Assembly: GCA_031287655.1 (NCBI GenBank)
Contig: JAITSR010000125.1
Span: 1-7,098 of the forward strand
DNA length: 7,098 nucleotides
From: Clostridiales bacterium
Lineage (GTDB): Bacteria > Bacillota > Clostridia > WRLR01
Direction of reading: 5' to 3'
Of the stretch, positions 1 to 5,075 are shown in pieces (position 1 is the stretch's first letter; the number at the start of each line of letters is the position of its first letter). Made by a program: the position numbers and the translations under genes. A model generated the notes under the pieces. The model was not told the origin of the DNA. It did no database searches and saw nothing but the letters and a program-made list of their open reading frames with translations.

Positions 1-153
1 CGACGAGGGACCCGCGCCGTCCGGTGTTGCGCCATTATTCTCCGCCGCCATAAGCGCGCCAGCTGGGCTTACGCAGACGAAAAGCACGACCGCAAGAAGC
101 ATTGCGGTAACCTTAAATAGGCGCTTTGAGTACACTTCATTCGCTTTTTTCAT
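1..153 (-). CDS. N-terminal part of a secreted or lipid-anchored-like protein, function unknown (cut by window edge)
   Basis: An open frame of 51 codons runs from an ATG at 153-151 off the left edge of the window. The visible protein starts with a basic stretch (M-K-K, then K10, R11, K14), followed by a hydrophobic core at about residues 16-30 (AMLLAVVLFVCV) and small residues (A31-G32-A33, then A36-A37) that would suit signal peptidase I. After that it turns polar and rich in Gly, Asn, Pro and Ser, as in the linker of an exported protein. An AAAGGA lies 11 nt upstream of the ATG. No catalytic or binding domain is visible, so the function cannot be named. The 166-nt region upstream holds two inverted repeats that would fall in its 5' leader if it has its own promoter. 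The export call is fairly safe; everything beyond it is unknown. Confidence 0.72.
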   Translation of the reverse strand, partial: MKKANEVYSKRLFKVTAMLLAVVLFVCVSPAGALMAAENNGATPDGAGPSS

Positions 154-167
154 ACTGTCTCTTTTCC

Positions 168-187
168 TTTGCGGTCTCCGCCGCAAA
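168..187 (-). promoter_or_regulatory. Small hairpin abutting the ribosome binding site of the secreted-protein gene
   Basis: On the minus strand TTTGCGG (187-181) pairs perfectly with CCGCAAA (174-168) around a 6-nt loop. The last three bases of the 3' arm are also the first three of the AAAGGA SD of the gene starting at 153. A stem here could reduce ribosome access. The pairing is seen in the sequence; any regulatory role is inference. Confidence 0.3.
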
Positions 188-192
188 ATCAG

Positions 193-242
193 AAAGCCGA
201 TACGAAAGAACTACTTAGATGTCGTTCCCTCGTGTCGGCTTT
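193..242. terminator. Long stem-loop between the Uma2 gene and the secreted-protein gene (terminator or leader structure)
   Basis: AAAGCCGATACGA at 193-205 pairs with TCGTGTCGGCTTT at 230-242: 13 pairs, one of them a G-T wobble. After a 2x2 internal loop a further GAAC/GTTC stem (208-211 with 224-227) closes a 12-nt loop. On the plus strand it ends in TTTTT (240-244). On the minus strand the 3' side reads TTTCTGATTTT, a broken T-run. It lies 78 nt after the Uma2 stop and could end that transcript, but only 40 nt then remain for a promoter of the gene at 153, where I see none. It may therefore be a leader structure or attenuator of that gene. Confidence 0.42.
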
Positions 243-319
243 TTCCGATATTATTCGTTTATGTTTGGGTTCCCTATCTTTATTCGCTCAATCTATCCCC
301 TTCGTCTTACGCCCTCCGT

Positions 320-841
320 CTACTTAACTCTGTAAAATATATCCTCCAGCTTTAATTCCAGCCCTTCAAAACCGTCAAGAGTGATCACGCCGCTTTCCAA
401 GTATTCGTGCGCTATGCCTTCGTATCCCTCCGCCCCGTTGCGAAACACGGTAACCGATTTGTCAAACGGATTTACCACCAAGTAATACTCCACCCCAAAC
501 TCAGCGTACTTGTCCTTTTTTCTGCCCAAGTCTATCTGCATCGTTGACCTTGACAGTATCTCTATGATGATTGTCGGAGGCCCGTCTATATAGTTTTCTT
601 TGATGTATTGATCGTCGCATATCACAACGATATCCGGTCTGAAATGATTGTCGTCGTCCATGACGACGTCTATGTCACACATTGCCTGACATTTCTTTCC
701 TTTCAAATAGTTGCCAAGTATTAGTGATATATTCATTGCTACCGACTGATGCTTTGGATTGGCCGATGGCGACATGTTGTACGCCACCCCATCGATCAGC
801 TCATCATGGTCATATCCTTCATAACTTAACAGTTCGCCCAT
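320..841 (-). CDS. Uma2 / DUF820 family protein, PD-(D/E)XK nuclease-like
   Basis: A protein of 173 residues, a usual length for Uma2 (DUF820, PF05685), a restriction-endonuclease-like fold whose biological role is mostly unproven. Visible family landmarks are an early ELIDG (residues 14-18) and the active-site aspartate in FRPDIVV (D70). They continue with the glutamate in IIIEILSRST (E94), then D104 with lysines K108, K109 and K111, and the GVEYYLVVNP strand (116-125). The lysine does not sit at E+2 as in classical PD-ExK enzymes; this family commonly uses one further downstream. The start at 841 has a GGAG about 7 nt upstream. Its first 16 nt overlap the end of the Phd/YefM gene, so the two are almost certainly translated together. 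That position suggests it acts as the toxin or effector of a toxin-antitoxin-like pair, which is inference. The gene is clearly AT-richer than the genes to its right. Confidence 0.85.
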   Translation of the reverse strand: MGELLSYEGYDHDELIDGVAYNMSPSANPKHQSVAMNISLILGNYLKGKKCQAMCDIDVVMDDDNHFRPDIVVICDDQYIKENYIDGPPTIIIEILSRSTMQIDLGRKKDKYAEFGVEYYLVVNPFDKSVTVFRNGAEGYEGIAHEYLESGVITLDGFEGLELKLEDIFYRVK

Positions 842-1095
842 TTTTTTCTCCGTATATCCGTCATAACGTCCGCGAGCGGGCGCTTGCGACCGGCTTTTAC
901 CGCCGTCCGGCCCTCGTCAAGAAGATGATAAAGCTCAAGTCTGCCGTTGAGGTTTTCATAAGTTTCAATGCTCATGACAGCTAAGTCACCTTGTCCGTTC
1001 TTCGTGATAAAGACAGGTTCGCGGCTCTCGTGACAAAAAGTAGATATTTCGTTATAGTTGTCGCGCAAATCCGCGCTTGACTTAATATTTGGCAT
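826..1095 (-). CDS. Phd/YefM family type II antitoxin-like protein
   Basis: An 89-residue protein, the normal size for the Phd/YefM family (PF02604). The N-terminal DNA-binding and dimerisation part is recognisable. It opens with MPNIKSSADLRDNYNEIS (1-18), continues with EPVFITKNGQGDLAVMS (26-42), where the family usually has P-V-x-I-T-K-N-G, and ends in IETYENL (43-49). The charged C-terminal tail (about 51-89) is the part that usually wraps around the cognate toxin. Known members repress their own operon and neutralise RelE/ParE/Doc-type toxins. Here the downstream overlapping gene is instead a Uma2-like nuclease. The start at 1095 has a good GGAGG 8 nt upstream. A sigma-A-like promoter and a small palindrome lie immediately before it, which fits autoregulation. 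The family call is firm; the identity of the partner toxin is inferred from overlap only. Confidence 0.88.
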   Translation of the reverse strand: MPNIKSSADLRDNYNEISTFCHESREPVFITKNGQGDLAVMSIETYENLNGRLELYHLLDEGRTAVKAGRKRPLADVMTDIRRKKWANC

Positions 1096-1116
1096 AAAAT
1101 CGACCTCCCCGTCAAT

Positions 1117-1126
1117 CTGTAGACAG
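1117..1126. promoter_or_regulatory. Candidate operator of the Phd/YefM-Uma2 operon
   Basis: CTGTAGACAG is an inverted repeat of CTGT/ACAG around two bases. It sits at the transcription start side of the -10 box of the minus-strand promoter and next to the palindrome GTATAC (1126-1131). Phd/YefM proteins are known to bind short palindromes with TGT/ACA half sites near their own promoter. The placement fits, but a 10-bp dyad is weak evidence alone. Confidence 0.35.
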
Positions 1127-1153
1127 TATACTTGAATTTCTTTAGATAATCAA
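1125..1153 (-). promoter_or_regulatory. Sigma-A-like promoter for the Phd/YefM-Uma2 operon
   Basis: On the minus strand TTGATT (1153-1148) and TATACT (1130-1125) are separated by exactly 17 nt. Transcription would start near 1118 and give a leader of about 23 nt that contains the GGAGG of the antitoxin gene. Confidence 0.7.
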
Positions 1154-1155
1154 TG

Positions 1156-1178
1156 AATCTATGCAGTGCAATCTATGC
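1156..1178 (+). repeat. 9-bp direct repeat upstream of the exporter promoter
   Basis: AATCTATGC occurs at 1156-1164 and again at 1170-1178, a 14-bp period. It is followed by a tandem CGCTGT pair at 1181-1192 that touches the -35 box. The repeat lies about 50-70 bp upstream of the predicted start of the exporter transcript, a normal place for an activator, but no regulator is encoded in the window. Confidence 0.4.
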
Positions 1179-1191
1179 GCCGCTGTCGCTG

Positions 1192-1220
1192 TCGACAATA
1201 TAAACCCAAAAGTTTATAAT
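1192..1220 (+). promoter_or_regulatory. Sigma-A-like promoter for the ABC exporter operon
   Basis: TCGACA (1192-1197, one mismatch to TTGACA) and a perfect TATAAT (1215-1220) are separated by 17 nt. The predicted start near 1227 leaves a leader of about 42 nt before the chosen ATG at 1269. It also excludes the in-frame ATG at 1161 from use. Confidence 0.75.
1199..1218. promoter_or_regulatory. Inverted repeat inside the exporter promoter, candidate repressor operator
   Basis: TATAAAC (1199-1205) and GTTTATA (1212-1218) form a perfect 7-bp inverted repeat with a 6-bp centre. It fills the spacer between the -35 and -10 boxes and covers four bases of the -10. Operators of dimeric repressors of drug exporters (TetR, MarR, PadR types) often sit exactly there. 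The dyad is seen directly; the repressor is unknown and not in the window. Confidence 0.5.
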
Positions 1221-1232
1221 GATTGGCGAGAA

Positions 1233-1262
1233 ATGGTCATAGGAATGGTCATAGGTATGGTC
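1233..1262 (+). repeat. 12-bp tandem repeat carrying successive in-frame ATG codons at the exporter start
   Basis: ATGGTCATAGGA (1233-1244), ATGGTCATAGGT (1245-1256) and the partial ATGGTC (1257-1262) follow each other in frame with the first permease gene and would encode MVIG-MVIG-MV. Each full unit holds an AGG that could serve as a weak SD for an ATG 12-13 nt later. The copy number therefore sets the number of possible starts and SD-like sites. Confidence 0.75.
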
Positions 1263-1268
1263 GTTATT

Positions 1269-2039
1269 ATGAAAGGTCTTATCGCGACAATCCGGATGTC
1301 CGCGGCCGGGAAGCTGAACGGCGGGGTCCCTGCCCTGTTTGCGGGTTATCTGTTGAAAATAGTATATCTGCTGCCGATGGTGTTTCTGTGGCGCTCGTTC
1401 GCGGAGAACGGCGCGGACTTGGGCGGTTTTACGATCGGGCGGCTTCTGACGTACACCTGCGTTTCGGCCATGCTCGAAGCGCAGCTGAACGTCCGCTCCG
1501 GCGCGGTTTCATGGCATTACGACGGGCAGATAATCGATTTATACCGCCGCCCGCAGACGGTTTTCGGCCAGCTCGCCACAACGACTGTCGGCGGCTGGCT
1601 GCCGGAGCTGCTGCTGTTCAGCCTGCCGATGGCGCTGGTCCTGCCGCTTTTCGGCGTTTCCGCGCTGCCTGAGACGGTCTGGTTTTTCCCGTGCCTTGCC
1701 CTGTCGGTTTCGTTGGGCTTTGCGGTGGATTTCCTGTTTTCCTGCTTCATTATCCGGATGCAAAACGCCACTTGGCTTGCGTTCACACTGCGGAACGCCG
1801 TGATGCTGCTGCTCTCCGGCGCGGTGATCCCTTTTGATTTACTGCCGTGGGGCATCGGCGGCATTTTGAAACTCCTGCCCTTCGGCAGCCTCGCCGCCGC
1901 GCCGCTGTCCGTGTTCGTCGGTATGGCCGCGCCGGTTGAGGTTTTCCCGCTGCAAATCCTCTGGAATATCGTCCTCTGGCCGCTGGCCGCGCTCGCTTTT
2001 CAAAAGAGCCGCGAGAGGATGGTGTCCTATGGGGGATAA
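1269..2039 (+). CDS. ABC-2 type exporter, membrane subunit 1
   Basis: A 256-residue, strongly hydrophobic protein with about six membrane segments (roughly residues 22-42, 56-72, 110-130, 137-162, 170-190 and 226-246). A polar loop contains SWHYDGQIIDLYRRPQ (81-96). This I-x-x-L-x-R-P pattern is typical of the ABC2_membrane_6 group (PF06182), which occurs as paired permeases with one ATPase. The frame extends upstream to 1161, but the predicted transcript starts near 1227 and the hydrophobic domain begins properly at M1 = 1269, so I place the start there. ATGs at 1233, 1245 and 1257 are in-frame alternatives inside a 12-bp repeat. The ribosome site is weak (AGG at 1253-1255). The next gene begins 4 nt after the stop. 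It likely forms a heterodimeric membrane channel with that protein; the exported substrate cannot be told. Confidence 0.82.
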   Translation: MKGLIATIRMSAAGKLNGGVPALFAGYLLKIVYLLPMVFLWRSFAENGADLGGFTIGRLLTYTCVSAMLEAQLNVRSGAVSWHYDGQIIDLYRRPQTVFGQLATTTVGGWLPELLLFSLPMALVLPLFGVSALPETVWFFPCLALSVSLGFAVDFLFSCFIIRMQNATWLAFTLRNAVMLLLSGAVIPFDLLPWGIGGILKLLPFGSLAAAPLSVFVGMAAPVEVFPLQILWNIVLWPLAALAFQKSRERMVSYGG

Positions 2040-2043
2040 AGTC

Positions 2044-2895
2044 ATGTACGAAATTTCTTTGCGGCGATTTTTGGGACTTTACGCGCTCTACGCCCGCATG
2101 GATTTGGACTTCCTTGTGCGCGACGCGCGGCTGTCTCTGATGGCGATCGCCGCCGACGGGCTTTCCAACGCGGCCTCGGTTTCGGGCGTGTTCCTGCTGT
2201 CGCAAAGATTCGGCGGCATCGGCGGCATGAGCCGTTGGGACGTGCTGTTTATGCTGGGCTATGTCACCTGCGTCACAGGGCTGTACCAATTGTTTTTCAG
2301 CGGCAACAACACCGGCCACATCAGCCGCCGGATCGGGCGCGGGCAGGTTGACCACATGCTCGTCCAGCCGCTGCCGCTGCCCGTGCAGCTCGCCACCGAG
2401 GGCTTTATCCCGTTTACGGGCTGTCAAAATCTGCTGTTCGGGATCGGGATTATCGTCTGGGCGCTGCGCGGCGCGGGGCATTCCGTCGGCGCCGCGTTCG
2501 CCGCCGGGACCGCCGGATACCTGTTCGTCAGTCTCGCCATTATCATCGGGCTGTCGTACCTGTTCAGTTCGTTGGCGTTTAAGCGGCAGGTGGCGTTTGA
2601 GGAAATCGCCTCGACGGTCGTCGACGATCTGACGGGTATGCTCTCCAACTACCCGCTGTCGGCAATGCCGCCGCCGGTTCAGTGGACGTTGATAACGGTC
2701 GTTCCGGCGGGGCTTTTGGGCTGGTTCCCCGCTTGCGCGCTGCTGGGACAGGCGCCGCTCGGCTTATCGGCGCTTTATCCGCTCGCCGTCGCGGTTGTGA
2801 TCTGGGCGCTCGCCGCCCTCGCTTTTAAGAAGGGGTTAAAATATTATGTCAAATACGGCTCAAACAGATACAACGCGGGCGGACATCGCCGTTAG
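2044..2895 (+). CDS. ABC-2 type exporter, membrane subunit 2
   Basis: A 283-residue membrane protein with about six hydrophobic segments (roughly 32-54, 65-86, 127-141, 155-178, 214-236 and 243-262). Between segments 2 and 3 it carries GHISRRIGRGQVDHMLVQPL (91-110). This is the I-x-x-G-x-x-D-x-x-L-x-x-P-L coupling-loop pattern of PF06182 permeases, matching the layout of its upstream neighbour at low identity. The start at 2044 has a GGGGGA 7 nt upstream. An ATG at 2029 in the same frame, overlapping the previous gene by 11 nt and preceded by GAGAGGA, is a fair alternative that adds five residues. The C-terminal 16 codons run into the ATPase gene, a 50-nt overlap, which argues for tight translational coupling. 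Function: second half of the transmembrane channel. Substrate unknown. Confidence 0.82.
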   Translation: MYEISLRRFLGLYALYARMDLDFLVRDARLSLMAIAADGLSNAASVSGVFLLSQRFGGIGGMSRWDVLFMLGYVTCVTGLYQLFFSGNNTGHISRRIGRGQVDHMLVQPLPLPVQLATEGFIPFTGCQNLLFGIGIIVWALRGAGHSVGAAFAAGTAGYLFVSLAIIIGLSYLFSSLAFKRQVAFEEIASTVVDDLTGMLSNYPLSAMPPPVQWTLITVVPAGLLGWFPACALLGQAPLGLSALYPLAVAVVIWALAALAFKKGLKYYVKYGSNRYNAGGHRR

Positions 2896-3820
2896 CCTTC
2901 GGAACGTTTGCAAGATGTTTTACCAGAAGCAGCCCGCGCAGAATCCGCGCGATTTATTCCGGCCGCGCCGCAAGGCGGTCGCCGCGCTGGACGACGTGAC
3001 TTTTTCGGTAAAGCGCGGCGAGTTCATCGCCTACGCGGGGCCGAACGGCGCGGGCAAGAGCACGACGATCAAGCTGTTGGGCGGGATGCTCGCGCAAAAC
3101 GCCGGGGAGGTGTCCGTTTTGGGCATGTCGCCGCTCCGCGACCGTATCGCGATTATGCGAAGGCTGGGCGTGCTGTTCGGCAACCGTACGGAGCTGTGGT
3201 GGGATCACCCCGTTTCCGCGAGCTATCGCTGGAAGCGGAAGGTATGGGATATTCCGCGCGGGGATTTTGAGGAAATGGAAAGCCTTGTACTCGACCTGCT
3301 GGACATTCGCCCGTTCTACAATACGTTCGCGCGGGAGCTCAGCCTCGGCCAGCGTATGCGGGCGGATCTCGGCATGCTGCTGCTGCACCGCCCGGAGCTG
3401 ATTCTGCTGGACGAGCCCACGCTGGGGCTTGACGTGCTCGCGAAGCGGCGGATGATTGGCTTTTTAAAGGAATTGAACGCGCGGGACGGCACGACGATTA
3501 TCGTCACGAGCCACGATATGGACGATTTGGAGGAGATGGCGCGGCGGATTCTGCTGATTTCTCACGGCAAAATCGCTTTTGACGGGGATTTTTCAGCCCT
3601 GCGCGGCGAGCTTGGACTGACGCGGAAGGCGGTCGTTTGCTTTGCCGACGGTTCCCGCCGCGAAATACCTTACGGCGACACGAAAACCGTGCTCCGCGGG
3701 ATTGCGGAGCTGGACGGCGTATCGGACGTGAGCTTTACACAGGCGTCGCTGGAGGAAGGGCTGGCCGCGCTGTTTGAACGATGGAAGGCGGAGAGCGAGC
3801 GGACTGCGAGCGAAATTTGA
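2846..3820 (+). CDS. ABC exporter ATP-binding subunit (DrrA-like ABC-2 class)
   Basis: A 324-residue nucleotide-binding subunit with all core motifs: Walker A GPNGAGKST (65-73), the signature LSLGQ (166-170), Walker B LILLDEP (185-191, D189 and catalytic E190) and the H-loop histidine in TSHD (H223). The D-loop is GLDV (194-197). The Q-loop region reads GNRTELWWDHP (112-122), with Glu116 where I expect the glutamine. A C-terminal part of about 75 residues (250-324) follows the core, as in DrrA-type exporter ATPases. The start at 2846 has AAGGGG 10 nt upstream and lies within the end of the second permease gene. It powers export through the two upstream permeases. Family members are linked to drug, antibiotic, viologen or lipid export, but nothing here selects among these. 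Confidence 0.92.
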   Translation: MSNTAQTDTTRADIAVSLRNVCKMFYQKQPAQNPRDLFRPRRKAVAALDDVTFSVKRGEFIAYAGPNGAGKSTTIKLLGGMLAQNAGEVSVLGMSPLRDRIAIMRRLGVLFGNRTELWWDHPVSASYRWKRKVWDIPRGDFEEMESLVLDLLDIRPFYNTFARELSLGQRMRADLGMLLLHRPELILLDEPTLGLDVLAKRRMIGFLKELNARDGTTIIVTSHDMDDLEEMARRILLISHGKIAFDGDFSALRGELGLTRKAVVCFADGSRREIPYGDTKTVLRGIAELDGVSDVSFTQASLEEGLAALFERWKAESERTASEI

Positions 3821-3881
3821 TCTTGACAACGGCGGCGCGGATATGGAAGAATACAAGTACTATCATTTATAAGAAGAAGAA

Positions 3882-3898
3882 TATGTCAATTATACATA
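3882..3898. repeat. Short inverted repeat before the polyol dehydrogenase gene
   Basis: TATGT (3882-3886) and ACATA (3894-3898) form a 5-bp inverted repeat with a 7-bp centre in the 97-nt gap between the ATPase and dehydrogenase genes. It could be an operator or mere chance in an AT-rich gap. No terminator is visible in this gap. A TTGACA at 3823-3828 has no -10 box at a workable distance. Confidence 0.25.
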
Positions 3899-3900
3899 AC

Positions 3901-3912
3901 GGAGGTTTGGAG
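3901..3912 (+). promoter_or_regulatory. Double ribosome binding site of the polyol dehydrogenase
   Basis: GGAGG (3901-3905, 12 nt before the ATG) and GGAG (3909-3912, 5 nt before the ATG) both precede the start at 3918. One is slightly far and the other slightly near. Together they support this start and suggest strong translation. Confidence 0.55.
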
Positions 3913-3917
3913 TTGCT

Positions 3918-4994
3918 ATGGGTAATTTACCTGAAAAGATGAAAGCGCTCGTCGTACACGCGCCCGGCGACTATCGGCTCGAGGAGATGGCCGTGCCGCG
4001 GGCGGGCAAGGGGGAGATCGTGATCAAGGTCGAGGCGTGCGGTATCTGCGCGGGCGACCTCAAGTGTTATCACGGCGCGCCGAGCTTTTGGGGCGGCGAC
4101 GGCAGCCCGCCGTATGTAAAAGCGCCGGTCGTGCCGGGCCATGAGTTCATCGGGAGTGTTGTCGAGCTCGGCGAGGACGTGAAGGGGGATTTCGCGATCG
4201 GCGACCGCGTGATCTCCGAGCAGATCGTCCCGTGCGGCGAGTGCCGCTTCTGCAAGACGGGCAAGTACTGGATGTGCCAGAAGCACGACCTGTACGGCTT
4301 TCAGTACAATGTGAACGGCGGCATGGCCGAGTATATGAAGTTCACAAAGGAAGGGATCAACTACCATGTACCGGCGGAGCTTCCGATCGAGGCCGCGATC
4401 CTGATCGAGCCGTATGCCTGCTCGTGGCACTGCGTCGACCGCTCGGGCGCGGGCAATGACGACGTCGTCGTGCTGTCCGGCGCGGGTACGCTCGGGCTCG
4501 GCATGGTCGGCGCGCTCCGGCAGCGCAACCCTAAGTGCCTGATCGTCCTCGACATGAAGGACGACCGCCTCGCGCTCGCGAAAAAATTCGGCGCGGACCT
4601 CGTGATGAACCCCGGCAAAGAGGACGTCGTAAAGAAGATTCAGGATATGACGGAGGGCTACGGCTGCGACATCTACATCGAGGCGACGGGCCACCCCTCG
4701 AGCGTGACGCAGGGACTCGAGATGATCAGAAAGCTCGGGACGTTCGTGGAATTCTCCGTGTTCGGGCAGCTGACGACATGCGACTGGAGTATCATCAGCG
4801 ACCGCAAGGAGCTGGACCTGCTCGGCGCGCATCTGAGTCCCTACTGCTACGACAAGGTGATCGACTGGATCAAGAACGGCAAGCTGCCGACGGAGGGCGT
4901 TGTGACGCATTCGTTCCCGCTCGACCGCTGGAAAGAGGCGTTTGACGTCGCCGAAAAAGCCGACGGCAGCCTAAAGGTGATCTTAAAACCATAA
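3918..4994 (+). CDS. Zinc medium-chain polyol dehydrogenase, erythritol/L-threitol dehydrogenase-like
   Basis: A 358-residue NAD(P)-dependent medium-chain dehydrogenase. Catalytic zinc ligands are C44 (CGICAGD), H75-E76 (PGHEF) and probably E164 (IEP). The structural zinc cysteines are C106, C109, C112 and C120. The Rossmann motif is GAGTLG (188-193), and D212 at the end of the second strand favours NAD over NADP. Compared from memory with mycobacterial EltD, an erythritol/L-threitol dehydrogenase, long landmarks agree. They are PEKM near the start, DLKCYHGA (47-54), GDRVISEQIVPC (95-106), KHDLYGF (122-128), DWSIISD (289-295) and KELDLLGAH (297-305). I could not align them formally. The N-terminus also agrees, which supports the start. 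Serine or threonine is usual at G46, in the proton relay. With DhaK and DhaL downstream it likely oxidises a C3-C5 polyol to a ketose that the kinase then phosphorylates. Erythritol, threitol and glycerol are all possible substrates. Confidence 0.87.
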   Translation: MGNLPEKMKALVVHAPGDYRLEEMAVPRAGKGEIVIKVEACGICAGDLKCYHGAPSFWGGDGSPPYVKAPVVPGHEFIGSVVELGEDVKGDFAIGDRVISEQIVPCGECRFCKTGKYWMCQKHDLYGFQYNVNGGMAEYMKFTKEGINYHVPAELPIEAAILIEPYACSWHCVDRSGAGNDDVVVLSGAGTLGLGMVGALRQRNPKCLIVLDMKDDRLALAKKFGADLVMNPGKEDVVKKIQDMTEGYGCDIYIEATGHPSSVTQGLEMIRKLGTFVEFSVFGQLTTCDWSIISDRKELDLLGAHLSPYCYDKVIDWIKNGKLPTEGVVTHSFPLDRWKEAFDVAEKADGSLKVILKP

Positions 4995-4999
4995 AGAAA

Positions 5000-5055
5000 G
5001 TTACGAGCGGAGAGTTGAAAGTTACGAGTTGAGAGTTACGAGTTGAGAGTTATCA
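5000..5055 (+). repeat. Heptanucleotide tandem repeat between the dehydrogenase gene and dhaK
   Basis: Eight in-register 7-mers fill the gap from 5 nt after the dehydrogenase stop. They read GTTACGA, GCGGAGA, GTTGAAA, GTTACGA, GTTGAGA, GTTACGA, GTTGAGA and GTTATCA. The middle part is also a perfect 14-bp tandem (GTTACGA-GTTGAGA twice, 5021-5048). It ends 6 nt before the GGAGG of dhaK. It resembles the short heptameric repeats scattered in intergenic regions of some bacterial genomes. It has no terminator or promoter character. Confidence 0.88.
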
Positions 5056-5075
5056 ACTATCGGAGGTTATTTATT

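Noticed and set aside
181..300. c-di-GMP riboswitch before the secreted-protein gene
   Set aside because: The conserved aptamer core and tetraloop receptor of GEMM RNAs are not found; only generic stems are visible.
682..984. Plus-strand open frame of 100 codons opposite the Phd-Uma2 operon
   Set aside because: It crosses two well-supported opposite-strand genes and resembles no family.
1161..1268. N-terminal extension of the first permease from the ATG at 1161
   Set aside because: It lies upstream of the -10 box at 1215-1220, so it would not be in the transcript, and it encodes non-family sequence.
1936..2043. Earlier start of the second permease at 1936
   Set aside because: It would overlap the first permease by over 100 nt and add a basic, non-membrane stretch; better-placed ATGs with SD sites exist at 2029 and 2044.
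1783..2481. Minus-strand open frame opposite the two permeases
   Set aside because: Arg/Pro/Gln/Ala-rich nonsense composition across a gene boundary of real membrane proteins.
3823..3828. TTGACA as a -35 box for the polyol operon
   Set aside because: No -10-like hexamer at 16-18 nt; the nearest AT-rich hexamers are at wrong distances.
3927..4910. Long minus-strand open frame (over 300 codons) opposite the dehydrogenase
   Set aside because: It mirrors the GC-biased codons of the sense gene, is rich in Arg, Ala, His and Asp, has no domain, and the sense strand encodes a clear enzyme.
5000..5055. CRISPR-like array
   Set aside because: Units are 7 bp with no spacers, so this is a simple tandem repeat.
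5043..5075. TTG start for dhaK inside the heptad repeat
   Set aside because: No SD precedes it, while the ATG at 5076 has GGAGG at ideal distance and matches the family N-terminus.
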